DNA of 64,000 bases from Nitrospirota bacterium (GTDB lineage: Bacteria > Nitrospirota > Thermodesulfovibrionia > Thermodesulfovibrionales > UBA6898), in NCBI GenBank assembly GCA_021825365.1, contig JAKAHR010000002.1, positions 1-64,000 of the forward strand, written 5' to 3'. The notes below the pieces were generated by a model. That model saw only the letters and a list, made by a program, of their open reading frames with translations. It ran no database searches and had not been told where the DNA came from. The translations under genes were made by a program, and so were the position numbers. The first letter of the stretch is position 1. Each line of letters opens with the position of its first letter. This document shows positions 50,859-59,764 of the stretch, piece by piece.

Positions 50859-51887
50859 TCAATCGCCTTTCCGGTCGAACACGCTGTCATAAAAACCCCT
50901 GTCAACGGCAAACCCTGTGCCTACAACGACCAGGTTGTCCGGCATGCCACTTTTCTGAATTTTTATTATATCTTTTTCGGTGGTAACAATCCAATCAGCC
51001 CCGGCCTTCCGGGCCCCTGTCGTTACCGCTGTCACATCTCCCGGTCCGTACTGATGATGGTCCCTGAAGGCCCTCATCCCTACCAGTATACCGCCTTCTG
51101 CGGCAAGTGTCTTTTTAAAGGATTCGGGGCTGCCCAGGCCGCAGAAGGCGTAGAGTCTCTTGCCTGAAAGCCAGCCCCCGGGCATCTCCTCTCCTGAGGG
51201 CCTCCTGCAAGAGGCAGGGGCATATCCCGCATGAAAGACAAGGGCTGAGGCGTTATACTGCCTGATCTCCTCCCCGAGCCGCCCGACCTCTTCCCCCCCC
51301 TTGCCCGCATCCATGACACCTGTCAGCACGATGATGTCAGCCCGTCGCATCGAGGTCAGCGGTTCGCGGAGTCTTCCCAGGGGCAGGAGCCTTCCGCCGC
51401 CAAAGGGATGGGCCGTGTTGATAAGGAGGATGTCCTCGTCGCGATACAGCCTCCAGTGCTGAAATCCGTCATCAAGGATAAAGATCACTGACGCAGGGTC
51501 CCAGCCGCAGGGAGTAAGATGCTCCAGGGTAAAGATACCGGATGTATAACGGTCGCCGCCCTTTACGATCGGAACCCCGGGGAGTTTCCCTGACATGAGA
51601 AAGGGTTCGTCACCCGCCTCTTCCACCGACAGGAGAGGACCCTCTCCCCGGGAAACAAACACAGGTCCCTGGGCTTTGCCCTTATATCCACGGGTGAGAA
51701 TGACCGGTCTAAGCCCCCGTCTGCCGGCCTCCTCGGCGAGGGCTATCGCACAGGGCGTCTTCCCTGTCCCTCCTGTGGTGAGGTTGCCGACGCTGATGAC
51801 CCTGCAGGGCAGGCGCTTTTGATTTCTCAGTGCATAGAACTTCTTTGCGGAGAGGCCGATGAAGTAGAGAAATTCCAGGAGATGCAT
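50859..51887 (-). CDS. lpxK: LpxK, tetraacyldisaccharide 4'-kinase
   Basis: A 342-residue LpxK: VISVGNLTTGGTGKTPCAIA is the Walker A region with the LpxK-specific GGTGKTP, ILTRGYKGK follows, and FILDDGFQHWRL is the DDGFQH signature. It phosphorylates the 4' position of the lipid A disaccharide at the inner membrane; the N-terminal helix (LLEFLYFIGLSAKKFYAL) is its membrane contact. The kinase is separated from lpxB and waaA by a HicA module and three other genes. Confidence 0.95.
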   Translation of the reverse strand: MHLLEFLYFIGLSAKKFYALRNQKRLPCRVISVGNLTTGGTGKTPCAIALAEEAGRRGLRPVILTRGYKGKAQGPVFVSRGEGPLLSVEEAGDEPFLMSGKLPGVPIVKGGDRYTSGIFTLEHLTPCGWDPASVIFILDDGFQHWRLYRDEDILLINTAHPFGGGRLLPLGRLREPLTSMRRADIIVLTGVMDAGKGGEEVGRLGEEIRQYNASALVFHAGYAPASCRRPSGEEMPGGWLSGKRLYAFCGLGSPESFKKTLAAEGGILVGMRAFRDHHQYGPGDVTAVTTGARKAGADWIVTTEKDIIKIQKSGMPDNLVVVGTGFAVDRGFYDSVFDRKGD

Positions 51888-51990
51888 GGGGTATATTACC
51901 AGAAGGCAGGGGTGTGCTCAAAGGCGAGGGCTTGAGGTTGGCTCAGGGGAGATGCCGGATTATATACTGGCTGGGGGTCCTTGTCCGAGG

Positions 51991-52221
51991 CTACCTATAC
52001 AGCTTCGAGAACTTCTCCACGGTCATCCCGGCCTTCGCAATCTGGCTTCTGAGTAGGCCCTGTTTTATCGGCTTACCCTTGTGGACGGGGATCGAAAGGA
52101 TATTCGGATTCCCTTCTCTAGTCAGATGCACATGGCTCCCTTTCTGCCTCTCGGCCGTCCAGCCAGCCCGCTCGAAAGCCTTGACGACCCTGTCGGGCTT
52201 CAGGTTGTGAAGACCGCTCAT
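51991..52221 (-). CDS. hicA: HicA toxin
   Basis: A 76-residue HicA mRNA interferase with the double-stranded RNA-binding-like fold: VVKAFERAGWTAERQKGSHV, where the GSHVHL histidine is the catalytic residue, followed by IPVHKGKPIKQGLLRSQI. Its ATG overlaps the antitoxin stop (ATGA at 52,218-52,221), so antitoxin precedes toxin and translation is coupled. The last 20 residues (KAGMTVEKFSKLYR) are the usual C-terminal helix. Confidence 0.92.
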   Translation of the reverse strand: MSGLHNLKPDRVVKAFERAGWTAERQKGSHVHLTREGNPNILSIPVHKGKPIKQGLLRSQIAKAGMTVEKFSKLYR

Positions 52222-52850
52222 GAGGCCTTCTTGCCAAACCTCCCGCTCCCTGCAATCGCCAAGTGCCCAGCTACCGCATCTTTAATCATCTCAAGTGCCT
52301 CCTCGACGGTATCTCCCTGAGAGGCACATCCGGGCAGTGCCGGGCATTCGACCCAGAACCCGCCGTCCTCGATATCCGGGTGAAGGACCACAGCATACTT
52401 ATTCCCTCTGACCACGACGTCGTATTTCTTCTCCGTCTGCAAGGAGACAATTTCGCCCTTTAGGTCTTCGAGTATCTCTCCCAGGGCGATTGAAAAGACG
52501 AGCTGCCCGCTTTTGAGAGTATCTATGATCTCCTTCTTGACCTTCGTGAGAACAAAGATGGATTCCCCATCCGTAAGGAATCGAAGTTCAGCAAGGGGCT
52601 TTTCAACCTCGGGCATGTTCTTTTTGAGATAACTGATCGCCTTTCTTATTTGCTGAAGACTGACCCCTTTATCCAGAAGGGTTTTCGCCACCTTCATCTG
52701 AACAAGGTCTCCGAAGGAATAGAGCCTTACCGATCCGTGGCCCGCTGCCTCACTAACGGAAGGCTTTATGAAATGGGTCCTGTCCCAGTAGTCGATCTGC
52801 CTGTTACTTAGTCCGGCAATCTTAGATAGGGTCTTTGTATTGAAATTCAC
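52218..52850 (-). CDS. hicB: HicB antitoxin fused to a MerR-type DNA-binding domain
   Basis: A 210-residue fusion. Residues about 1-80 are a MerR-like winged helix-turn-helix (LSKIAGLSNRQIDYWDRTHF; VQMKVAKTLLDKGVSLQQIR), residues about 80-140 a linking segment, and residues about 140-200 a HicB fold (YAVVLHPDIEDGGFWVECPA; LPGCASQGDTVEEALEMIKD). HicB antitoxins usually carry a ribbon-helix-helix or XRE domain, so a MerR head is unusual. It starts at GTG 52,850 with GGAGG upstream. A 36-base palindrome over its promoter is the likely operator. Confidence 0.88.
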   Translation of the reverse strand: MNFNTKTLSKIAGLSNRQIDYWDRTHFIKPSVSEAAGHGSVRLYSFGDLVQMKVAKTLLDKGVSLQQIRKAISYLKKNMPEVEKPLAELRFLTDGESIFVLTKVKKEIIDTLKSGQLVFSIALGEILEDLKGEIVSLQTEKKYDVVVRGNKYAVVLHPDIEDGGFWVECPALPGCASQGDTVEEALEMIKDAVAGHLAIAGSGRFGKKAS

Positions 52851-52864
52851 CGGCTAACCTCCAT

Positions 52865-52920
52865 GAGTATTATAACTACATTGATGTAATTATAATACTC
52901 AAGTAGATAATTGTTGTCAA
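52865..52920 (-). promoter_or_regulatory. Promoter and 36-base palindromic operator of the hicBA module
   Basis: On the minus strand TTGACA (52,920-52,915) and TATTAT (52,897-52,892) are 17 bases apart. The span 52,865-52,900 is an inverted repeat of 17-base arms (16 of 17 matching) around 2 bases; one arm covers the -10 box. This is a strong candidate for autorepression by the MerR-HicB protein. Confidence 0.85.
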
Positions 52921-53161
52921 CGACGGCACAAGACATTTTGATTAAGGATATGCATTGAGCATGTCAGTTGAAGGCGGAGAAGGCTCAATGGGCAAAGAAT
53001 ATTGCATTTTCGGTGCGGCTTTCTCCCGCCAAACCGAAAGCTTCAGCGCATTTCAGCCATCATTCACTTTCTCAGAAAATCAGCAAAAGCCTCCCGGGAA
53101 AGCATTGAACCACTTCACCCTCCCGATCGTTTCGGCCTGAATCCCTTATCCGCCAGCGGTG
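52921..53161. other. Spacer upstream of the hicBA module
   Basis: About 240 bases between the hicBA promoter and the end of the zinc-ribbon gene. I see no gene, terminator or repeat that I can support. Confidence 0.4.
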
Positions 53162-53572
53162 TCAGCGCAGGCCCAGCAAATCGAATATATTCACGATCAG
53201 CTGCCCGCGGCCATCATGGATGTACAGGCCGAACTGTGCGATCAGAGAATATGCTGCGGCAAATTGGGCAAGGGCAAATCCGGCTATGGTGAATTGACTG
53301 ACACTTACGAGACCGATTCCGCACTGCGAGAGCGTGAAGATGCCGCAGGCAAACTGGCCGATCGCGAAGATCCCTCTGGCAGGCACCGGGACCCTGTTGG
53401 CCCTGTATTTGAAAGAAATATGGAGCAGGGGAAGACCAAACATCGTTGCCTCGGATTTGTACTCAAATCCGTAGCCGTCCCATTTCTCGCGTGCCGGATA
53501 CGGCGCCCCGCACCCGGGACAGGCCTGCGCCTGCTCCGAGACTTCATGGCGACATTCACGACAAGGTTTCAT
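53162..53572 (-). CDS. Zinc-ribbon protein with Gly-x-x-Gly-Gln-Phe hydrophobic repeats
   Basis: A 136-residue protein. The N terminus MKPCRECRHEVSEQAQACPG has two CxxC pairs of a zinc ribbon. After a short linker, residues about 65-120 contain a repeated pattern of the type GIFAIGQFACGIF / TLSQCGIGLVSVSQF / TIAGFALAQFAAAY, which suggests a stacked beta-solenoid or membrane-embedded array. I start it at ATG 53,572, with GGAGGGAT upstream, rather than 13 codons earlier. Function unknown. Confidence 0.62.
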   Translation of the reverse strand: MKPCRECRHEVSEQAQACPGCGAPYPAREKWDGYGFEYKSEATMFGLPLLHISFKYRANRVPVPARGIFAIGQFACGIFTLSQCGIGLVSVSQFTIAGFALAQFAAAYSLIAQFGLYIHDGRGQLIVNIFDLLGLR

Positions 53573-53709
53573 ATCCCTCCTGCCTTGCACACATCGAGAT
53601 CCAGGGGCCATGCCCGTCGGCCCGTGTATATCGTGGTTTTATATATTTCTATCACTACGAAGAGGGTTTAATCAAGAGTAAAATGCGAAAGGGTAAAGGC
53701 TTGAACGGG

Positions 53710-54063
53710 CTATCCACCTGATCGCTTTGGTCGGTAGCCCATATCAGTCAGCACATGCATGATAGCGTCGCGGTGGTCACCCTGGATCTCGAAGCCGGAA
53801 TCCCTGATCGTGCCGCCTGTGCCGAACCTTGTTTTAAGCTGAGCAAGAAGCGACTCCCTCTCCTGCTGTTTCATCCGGAGTCCTTCCACCACAGTGACTG
53901 TTTTTCCCCCTCGCCCTTTCCTGTCCAGCCGGACCGCCACCCTCTGCCGGCCGGAAGGCTCAGCAGACCCGCCCTCCTTCTGGGGCGGCTTCCCCTTTTG
54001 GGGCATGGCCTGCCCTGTGGAATATACCAGCTTTGAATTCAGCTCACTCATGCCCTTTCTCAT
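53710..54063 (-). CDS. SUI1/YciH-family translation factor-like protein
   Basis: A 117-residue protein whose C-terminal 75 residues are a SUI1 (eIF1-like) domain: VAVRLDRKGRGGKTVTVVEG, then LLAQLKTRFGTGGTIRDSGF and the end EIQGDHRDAIMHVLTDMGY. The N-terminal 45 residues are basic and disordered. Bacterial YciH proteins bind the 30S subunit and have been linked to start-site fidelity and stress. The start overlaps the waaA stop as ATGA; ATG 54,051 is an alternative. Confidence 0.9.
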   Translation of the reverse strand: MRKGMSELNSKLVYSTGQAMPQKGKPPQKEGGSAEPSGRQRVAVRLDRKGRGGKTVTVVEGLRMKQQERESLLAQLKTRFGTGGTIRDSGFEIQGDHRDAIMHVLTDMGYRPKRSGG

Positions 54064-55307
54064 GGCCGGAGGAATTCCCTGATGATCTCCATCGCCCGGT
54101 CAACCGCGCCTGAGTTCCTGAGATAGAGCTCCTTCGCCTTTTCCCCTGCTGTCTGCGCCTTTTCAGGGGAGACGAGGAGCTCCCGTATCTTCTTGGCAAG
54201 ACCCGATTCCTCAACCTCGAAGGCCGCGGCCTCGGCATAGAAATCCCTTATGAACGGGAAGTTCTCCATGTGCGGCCCGCAGATGATCGCCTTGCCCCAG
54301 TACGCCGGTTCGAGGGGGTTCTGGCCCCCGGTCCCCCTGAAGCTCTTGCCGATAATCGCGATATCCGCGACGCCGTAGACAACCGTCAGCTCGCCGATGG
54401 TGTCGAGCAGGACGATGCCGTTTTCCCCGTGATCTTCCGTCCCTCGCAGGGAAGAGCGCTTTACGTACGGCACCCGGTTCGCTGCAAGCATACCCTCCAC
54501 ATCCTTGAACCGTTCCGGATGGCGCGGGGCAAGGATGAGCGTAAGGGAAGGGAACTTGGCGAGGTTCTCCTTCCACGCAGAGACGATCATCTCTTCCTCG
54601 CCGTCGAAGGTGCTGCCCGCGACAATCACCGGGCCTTTAAGCCCCCGGGCCCATGCAGGGGCGCTGCCGGGCATGTCCATATCGAACTTAAAGTTCCCCA
54701 GCACCTTCACCTTCGCCTTGTCTGCCCCCATCGCCAGAAGCCTCTCTGCATCTATATCTCCCTGCATGCCGAAGACAGATACATTCCGGAGCACCTCTTT
54801 CATGAAGAAGGATATGCGCCTGTAGCCCTGGCCTGATTTTCCGGATATCCTTCCGTTTAAGAGGAGGATCGGGATTCCCCGCAGCGCGCAGGCCCTGAAG
54901 AGATTCGGCCAGAGCTCGGTCTCGATGATGATCATCATGCAGGGATCCGTCCTGGCCAGCCAGCGCCTGAGGATGAACAGGAGATCAAAGGGGAGATAAA
55001 CGACCTGCGTGCCTGAAGGCGCCTTTTCCCTGGCAATCTTCTGCCCTGTATCGGTTATGGTCGAAAGGATGATCCGCCTCTCCGGATATGCTGCACGGAT
55101 CTTCTTCAGGAGGAGTATCGAGGCCGACACCTCGCCAACGGATACCGCATGCACCCAGATAGGCCTGTCGCCTGCCGGAGAATATTCGATACGTCCCATT
55201 TTTTCCCTGAGCCATCTGCCCCTGAGTTCTGACGACCTCTTGAGATACTGGGGCACGAAGAGAAAAGCGAGGACTATCGCATACAGAACGCTATAGATCA
55301 GAAGCAT
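54060..55307 (-). CDS. waaA: WaaA (KdtA), Kdo transferase
   Basis: A 415-residue Kdo transferase of the GT-B fold: an N-terminal membrane helix (LLIYSVLYAIVLAFLFVPQY), IWVHAVSVGEVSA near residue 50 with the catalytic Glu, and ELWPNLF near 125; the C-terminal half has GKSFRGTGGQNPLEPAYWGK, a typical sugar-nucleotide binding signature. It transfers Kdo from CMP-Kdo to lipid A precursor on the cytoplasmic face of the inner membrane. It lies between lpxB (88 bases upstream) and the SUI1 gene. Confidence 0.95.
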   Translation of the reverse strand: MLLIYSVLYAIVLAFLFVPQYLKRSSELRGRWLREKMGRIEYSPAGDRPIWVHAVSVGEVSASILLLKKIRAAYPERRIILSTITDTGQKIAREKAPSGTQVVYLPFDLLFILRRWLARTDPCMMIIIETELWPNLFRACALRGIPILLLNGRISGKSGQGYRRISFFMKEVLRNVSVFGMQGDIDAERLLAMGADKAKVKVLGNFKFDMDMPGSAPAWARGLKGPVIVAGSTFDGEEEMIVSAWKENLAKFPSLTLILAPRHPERFKDVEGMLAANRVPYVKRSSLRGTEDHGENGIVLLDTIGELTVVYGVADIAIIGKSFRGTGGQNPLEPAYWGKAIICGPHMENFPFIRDFYAEAAAFEVEESGLAKKIRELLVSPEKAQTAGEKAKELYLRNSGAVDRAMEIIREFLRP

Positions 55308-55395
55308 GTCCGCAGCATGGGTCTATGGCCAGATTGCGGGGCTGGATCTCTATCGCAGGGGGACAGATCGGCCTGACCCCCGAGACGGGCCGCAC

Positions 55396-56535
55396 CTACT
55401 TCCACCCCCCCATCTCGATCACGATCTCAGACACCCGCGCCGAGGCATTCCTGCCCTCAAACATCCGTCTGACCTCCTCAAAGGACCTCAGCATCGCATC
55501 CCGATATCCCGTATCAGACATGATTCGGCTGAGTTCCTGCATGATGTTGCCCGGCGTCGCATCTCCCTGAATAAATTCTCTCACAACCCCCCTGTGGGAG
55601 AGTATATTCACCAGGGAGATATATTTGACCTTTACGATAAGCCGCGCAAGCCAGTAGGTCAGGGGGAACAGCTTGTATATCACGACCATCGGTACGCCGA
55701 GGAGCGCTGCCTGCAAAGAGGCGGTGCCGGATGCGATCACCGCGAGGTCCGAGACAGCAAGCACCCGGAGCGATTCCCCCTGGGAGATCACTGCCCCTTC
55801 GGCCCTGAACTGCCTGACCATCTCATCATGCCTGCCGAGGTCTGTATTGGGGGCAAAGGGCATGCAGAACTGACAGGGGGGAAACGCCTTCTTGCCCTCC
55901 CGGAGAACTTCGAGGAGCAGCGGCAGGAGCCTCTGCAGTTCATGGGGCCTGCTGCCCGGAAGAAGCGCAACCACCGGCATATCCTCCTGAAGGCCAAGCT
56001 CCCCTTTCAGCCTTGTCCTGTCCCGGCCCGACTGCCGTATCTCATCCATCACCGGATGGCCGACAAACTCGGTCCGGAGCCCTGCCCCCTGGTAGATCCC
56101 TTCCTCAAAGGGAAGGATGACCGCCATCCTGTCGACGAGCCGCGCTATCTTGTGCACGCGTCTTTTGCGCCACGCCCACACCTGCGGGCTGACGTAATAA
56201 AGGATCCTGACCTGCCGCTTCCTCGCCTCTGCGGCGAGCCTGAGGTTGAAATCAGGATAGTCGATGAGGACGAGCACGGAAGGCTTCTGGATCACCAGGG
56301 CAGCCACCGCCCTCCTGAAGGTCTCCTTCAGGGAAGAGAGGGATGAAACGAGTTCAGCGACACCGAAGGCGCTCGAAAACCCCGAGATGAGCTCGACACC
56401 CGCCTCCTTCATCAGTTCTCCGCCGATGCCGATAATCCTGATGCCGGGGAGCCTCTCCTTCAGGGAGGCAGCCAGGAGCGAGCCGTAGAGTTCGCCCGAG
56501 GTCTCGCCCGTGACGATCATGACCGTATCAGCCAT
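55396..56535 (-). CDS. lpxB: LpxB, lipid A disaccharide synthase
   Basis: A 379-residue GT19-family glycosyltransferase. MIVTGETSGELYGSLLAASL is the family start, with IGIGGELM near 35; LIDYPDFNLRLA near 90, YYVSPQVWAWRKRR near 120, FEEGIYQGAGLRTEFVGHP and LLPGSRPHEL are all conserved. It joins UDP-diacylglucosamine and lipid X. The start overlaps the end of the aminotransferase gene by 8 bases, so the two are coupled; the link with GnnA/GnnB-like genes points to 2,3-diamino-sugar lipid A. Confidence 0.96.
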   Translation of the reverse strand: MADTVMIVTGETSGELYGSLLAASLKERLPGIRIIGIGGELMKEAGVELISGFSSAFGVAELVSSLSSLKETFRRAVAALVIQKPSVLVLIDYPDFNLRLAAEARKRQVRILYYVSPQVWAWRKRRVHKIARLVDRMAVILPFEEGIYQGAGLRTEFVGHPVMDEIRQSGRDRTRLKGELGLQEDMPVVALLPGSRPHELQRLLPLLLEVLREGKKAFPPCQFCMPFAPNTDLGRHDEMVRQFRAEGAVISQGESLRVLAVSDLAVIASGTASLQAALLGVPMVVIYKLFPLTYWLARLIVKVKYISLVNILSHRGVVREFIQGDATPGNIMQELSRIMSDTGYRDAMLRSFEEVRRMFEGRNASARVSEIVIEMGGWK

Positions 56536-57616
56536 TATTGACGAGATCAGCTATGCGGCGAATGGCGTCTTCCTCCAGCTCAGGGTACATCGGAAGGGAG
56601 AGGACCTGCTGCGCAGCCTCTTCAGCCGCCGGGAAATCGCCTTTGGTGCAGCCGAGGCAGCTCACCGCCTCCTGCAGGTGAAGCGGGATCGGATAGTAGA
56701 CAACGGACGAGACGCCGTTTTCCTTCAACCTCTTTTGTATCTCATCGCGCCTGGCCGAACGGACGGTGTACTGGTGGTAGACGTGCGTATATCCCGCCCG
56801 TTCAACAGGGTGCGTGACCGCGTCGGTGAGAAGCCTGTTGTACAGGGATGCGTTGCGGCGCCTTCGGCCGTTATAGTCGTCGATCCGCTTCATCTTCACC
56901 AGGAGGACAGCGGCCTGGAGCTCATCGAGCCTGCTGTTGAAGCCGACGGACTCATGACGGTAGGCCCCCTGGGAGCCGTGGTTCCTGAGCATCTTTATCC
57001 TGAAGGCGACCGAAGGGTCATTCAGGAGGACCATCCCGGCGTCGCCGAAGGCGCCGAGGTTCTTGGAGGGATAAAAGCTGAAGCACCCGGCATCCCCGAA
57101 GGCGCCGGTCCTCTTTCCCCCTATTGCGGCGCCGAAGGACTGGGCGCAATCCTCGATCACCCTGAGGTCGTGTTTCCGGGCTATCGCAAGGATCTTCTCC
57201 ATGTCAGCGGGATGGCCGAAGATGTGAACCGGAAGGATCGCCTTTGTCCGCTCGGTGATCTTCTCCTCGATCTTCGCCGGATCGATATTCATCGTGTCAG
57301 GACAGACATCCACAAAGACAGGCACTGCCCCGGTATACATAATCGCCTCTGCGGTGGCGAAAAAGGTGAAGGGAGTGGTGATAACCTCGTCGCCTTCCCC
57401 GATACCGAGCGCCTCTACCGCCAGGTGAAGGGCGTCCGTGCCCGAGGCGACGCCGATCGCCTCGGAGACCCCGTGGTAACGCGCCACCTGTCTTTCGAGC
57501 TCCTGCACCTTCGGGCCGAGTATATACTGGGAGCTTTCGAGCACCTCGGTGATTGTGTGAAAAAGCTCGTCCTTTATATCATTAAACTGCTTCTTGAGGT
57601 CCACCATCGGAATCAT
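56528..57616 (-). CDS. gnnB: DegT/DnrJ-family aminotransferase, probable GnnB
   Basis: A 362-residue PLP-dependent sugar aminotransferase: VASGTDALHLAVEALGIG, then DEVITTPFTFFATAEAI near residue 80, the PLP lysine in FSFYPSKNLGAFGDAG near 182 and the RNHGSQGAY motif. Directly between a Gfo/Idh oxidoreductase and lpxB, it fits GnnB, which with GnnA converts UDP-GlcNAc to its 3-amino derivative for amide-linked lipid A. That step is inferred from gene order. ATG 57,616 gives the family start MIPMVDLKKQF; an upstream open frame is spurious. Confidence 0.8.
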   Translation of the reverse strand: MIPMVDLKKQFNDIKDELFHTITEVLESSQYILGPKVQELERQVARYHGVSEAIGVASGTDALHLAVEALGIGEGDEVITTPFTFFATAEAIMYTGAVPVFVDVCPDTMNIDPAKIEEKITERTKAILPVHIFGHPADMEKILAIARKHDLRVIEDCAQSFGAAIGGKRTGAFGDAGCFSFYPSKNLGAFGDAGMVLLNDPSVAFRIKMLRNHGSQGAYRHESVGFNSRLDELQAAVLLVKMKRIDDYNGRRRRNASLYNRLLTDAVTHPVERAGYTHVYHQYTVRSARRDEIQKRLKENGVSSVVYYPIPLHLQEAVSCLGCTKGDFPAAEEAAQQVLSLPMYPELEEDAIRRIADLVNNG

Positions 57617-57650
57617 TGTCAGCTGTCTCCGTCCAAAGTATTTTGTTCTG

Positions 57651-58571
57651 TTACACCCTGCTGCTGTTGAGCAGTGCCGATATCCTGAGGGCAACGTCGA
57701 GCGCGTCCATCGCCTCGGCCCCCGAGACCTTCGGCCTTCGGCGTTCCCTGACGCACCGGACAAAGTCCGACAGCTCCTCCTTGAGGGGCTCCCTGCTCTC
57801 GGGCTTGATGAGGTCGAAGGCTATCTCCGTTCCGGTCTTGAAATATCTCTTGACCTCCTGGTTCTGATAGTCTATGGATATAAAGGAGTCCTTCTGAAAG
57901 ACCTTCAACTCCCGCTTCTTTTCAGGGGCAAGCCTGCTCGCCGTAATCAGTGCCCTGCAGCCGTTTTCAAACTCGAGCCATGCCTTGGCAACATCGATCT
58001 TCTCGGTGATCACGCATGCGCCGACTGCCCGGATGTCCATGAGACGTGACCTGACCAGTCCGATCACGATGTCGATGTCATGGATCATGAGATCGAGGGT
58101 GACGTCCACGTCAATGCCCCTGCCCAGGAAGGGCGAGAGCCTCTCAGACTCGATAAACCACGGCTGTTCGATCATGTCCGCAGCAGCGACGATGCCCGGA
58201 TTGTACCGCTCCAGATGCCCCACCTGGAGGATAAGGCCCTTGCGGTCGGCCGTGTCGACGATTTCCTTCGCCTCTGCGAGGTTTTCGGTTATCGGCTTCT
58301 CTATGAGGATGTCCTTACCTGCTGCAAGACAATCCATCGCAACGCGGTAGTGCGTGGTTGTGGGGGTGACGATACTCACCGCGTCGCAGAGCGGAAGGAG
58401 GTCGGCGTACCGCTCAAAGGCCCTGCAGTGGTACATCCCTGCCATCTCATCCGCCCGGGCAGCATCGCCGTCCGCAACGGCGACGAGGTCCGCGTCGTCA
58501 AGCCCTGCATAGATCCTGGCATGATGCCGGCCAAGATAGCCGACTCCGATCACACCCACCCGTAACGCCAC
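57651..58571 (-). CDS. gnnA: Gfo/Idh/MocA-family oxidoreductase, probable GnnA
   Basis: A 306-residue NAD-dependent oxidoreductase. VGVIGVGYLGRHHARIYAGL is the Rossmann GxGxxG, VSIVTPTTTHYRVAM near residue 70 and ILIEKPITENLAEAKEIV (EKP motif) near 90 are typical. Its position next to a DegT aminotransferase and lpxB fits GnnA, which oxidises UDP-GlcNAc at C3 before transamination. A role in other amino-sugar synthesis remains possible. 34 bases separate it from the GnnB-like gene. Confidence 0.8.
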   Translation of the reverse strand: MALRVGVIGVGYLGRHHARIYAGLDDADLVAVADGDAARADEMAGMYHCRAFERYADLLPLCDAVSIVTPTTTHYRVAMDCLAAGKDILIEKPITENLAEAKEIVDTADRKGLILQVGHLERYNPGIVAAADMIEQPWFIESERLSPFLGRGIDVDVTLDLMIHDIDIVIGLVRSRLMDIRAVGACVITEKIDVAKAWLEFENGCRALITASRLAPEKKRELKVFQKDSFISIDYQNQEVKRYFKTGTEIAFDLIKPESREPLKEELSDFVRCVRERRRPKVSGAEAMDALDVALRISALLNSSRV

Positions 58572-58642
58572 GCTATTCTCCTTCCGAAAATCAGATGATA
58601 TTTTGCACTATCCGGAGTTTTTTCGGCAAGGAAATTGGCTGG

Positions 58643-59680
58643 TTACAGGACGTTCCACTGCTGGGGCAGGAAGAGCCGCTCATAGGTCATGAGGGCGAAC
58701 CGGTCGGTCATGCCGGCGATAAAGTCGCAGACCATACGGTTCTTGTTCATCCTCTTCTCAGCGGGAATGTCCTCGAATAGCTCTTCCACGTGCTCGAGGT
58801 AATAGTCGTACAGGTCCCGGAGTATCTTCTGCGCCTTCCTGAATTCCTTTATAATCAGGGGGCTTTCATAAACGCGGACGTACAGGAAATCCCTGAGGCC
58901 CGAGGCAGCCTCGCTCACCTCATCGCTCATCCGCAGGTCTTCCAGCCCTGTTGCCCCTGACTGGTAGATGAAGTCCTTCACCATGACATCGATCCTCCGG
59001 GCATGGGTATCACCCAGCACCTTGAGAATCTTCTTCGGGATATCAGCCTCCCGCAGCACCTCAGCGCGGAGCGCGTCATCAAGGTCATGGTTGACATAGG
59101 CGATCAGGTCGGACACCCGCACCACCTGACCCTCCAGGGTCTCCGCACGCTCTGTCTTTTTGTCGGGGATGATCAGGCCCTTGCCCTTTGAGTGCTTGAC
59201 GATGCCGTTTCTTACCTCATGGGTCAGGTTCAGCCCCTGCCCGTCGCGTTCCAGAAAATCCACCACCCTGAGGCTCTGGATGTAGTGGTCGAACCCCCCG
59301 GGATGGATCTCGCGGAGCACCATCTCTCCGGCATGGCCGAATGGTGTATGGCCAAGGTCGTGGCCGAGGCTGATCGCCTCGGTAAGGTCTTCGTTGAGGC
59401 GCAGGGCCCGTGCTATGGTGCGCGCAATCTGCGAGACCTCAAGGACATGGGTAAGCCGGGTGCGGTAGTGGTCTCCCCGGGGGGCCAGAAATACCTGCGT
59501 CTTATGTTTCAGCCTCCTGAACGCCTTTGAATGGATGATCCTGTCCCTGTCCCGCTGGAAGGCGGTTCGTATGTCCCCTTCCTTTTCCTTCACCGCGCGG
59601 CCTTTGCTGGCGGAACTCAGACATGCCCGGGGATGGAGGAACCTCCGCTCGAACTCCTCTGTCTGCTCCCGTATGTTCAT
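58643..59680 (-). CDS. dGTPase-like HD-domain phosphohydrolase
   Basis: A 345-residue deoxyguanosinetriphosphate triphosphohydrolase-like protein. HD-domain ligands are visible in [20 protein letters not shown] (first His) and [18 protein letters not shown] (His-Asp), with a later NHDLDD near residue 210. [20 protein letters not shown] and LKHKTQVFL are the family opening. Enzymes of this group cleave dNTPs to deoxynucleosides and triphosphate. The gene precedes the GnnA-like gene by 71 bases, on the same strand; a defence role is possible but the context is housekeeping. Confidence 0.9.
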   Translation of the reverse strand: MNIREQTEEFERRFLHPRACLSSASKGRAVKEKEGDIRTAFQRDRDRIIHSKAFRRLKHKTQVFLAPRGDHYRTRLTHVLEVSQIARTIARALRLNEDLTEAISLGHDLGHTPFGHAGEMVLREIHPGGFDHYIQSLRVVDFLERDGQGLNLTHEVRNGIVKHSKGKGLIIPDKKTERAETLEGQVVRVSDLIAYVNHDLDDALRAEVLREADIPKKILKVLGDTHARRIDVMVKDFIYQSGATGLEDLRMSDEVSEAASGLRDFLYVRVYESPLIIKEFRKAQKILRDLYDYYLEHVEELFEDIPAEKRMNKNRMVCDFIAGMTDRFALMTYERLFLPQQWNVL

Positions 59681-59728
59681 GGGTCATATTGTAACCCAAT
59701 CCGGCGTTTTCCGCACCGGGCTTCCCGT

Positions 59729-59757
59729 TTGCCCTTGCAGCCGACAGTTGCTACAAT
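59729..59757 (+). promoter_or_regulatory. Promoter of the methionine adenosyltransferase gene
   Basis: TTGCCC (59,729-59,734) and TACAAT (59,752-59,757) are 17 bases apart. The expected transcription start (about 7 bases beyond the -10 box) falls at the ATG 59,765, so the mRNA may lack a leader; there is no ribosome-binding site. Confidence 0.6.
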
Positions 59758-59764
59758 GGCTTGT

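Noticed and set aside
55306-57670. Long plus-strand frames opposite lpxB and the GnnB-like gene (346 and 386 codons)
   Set aside because: Antisense shadows of well-conserved minus-strand genes, without ribosome-binding sites or domains.
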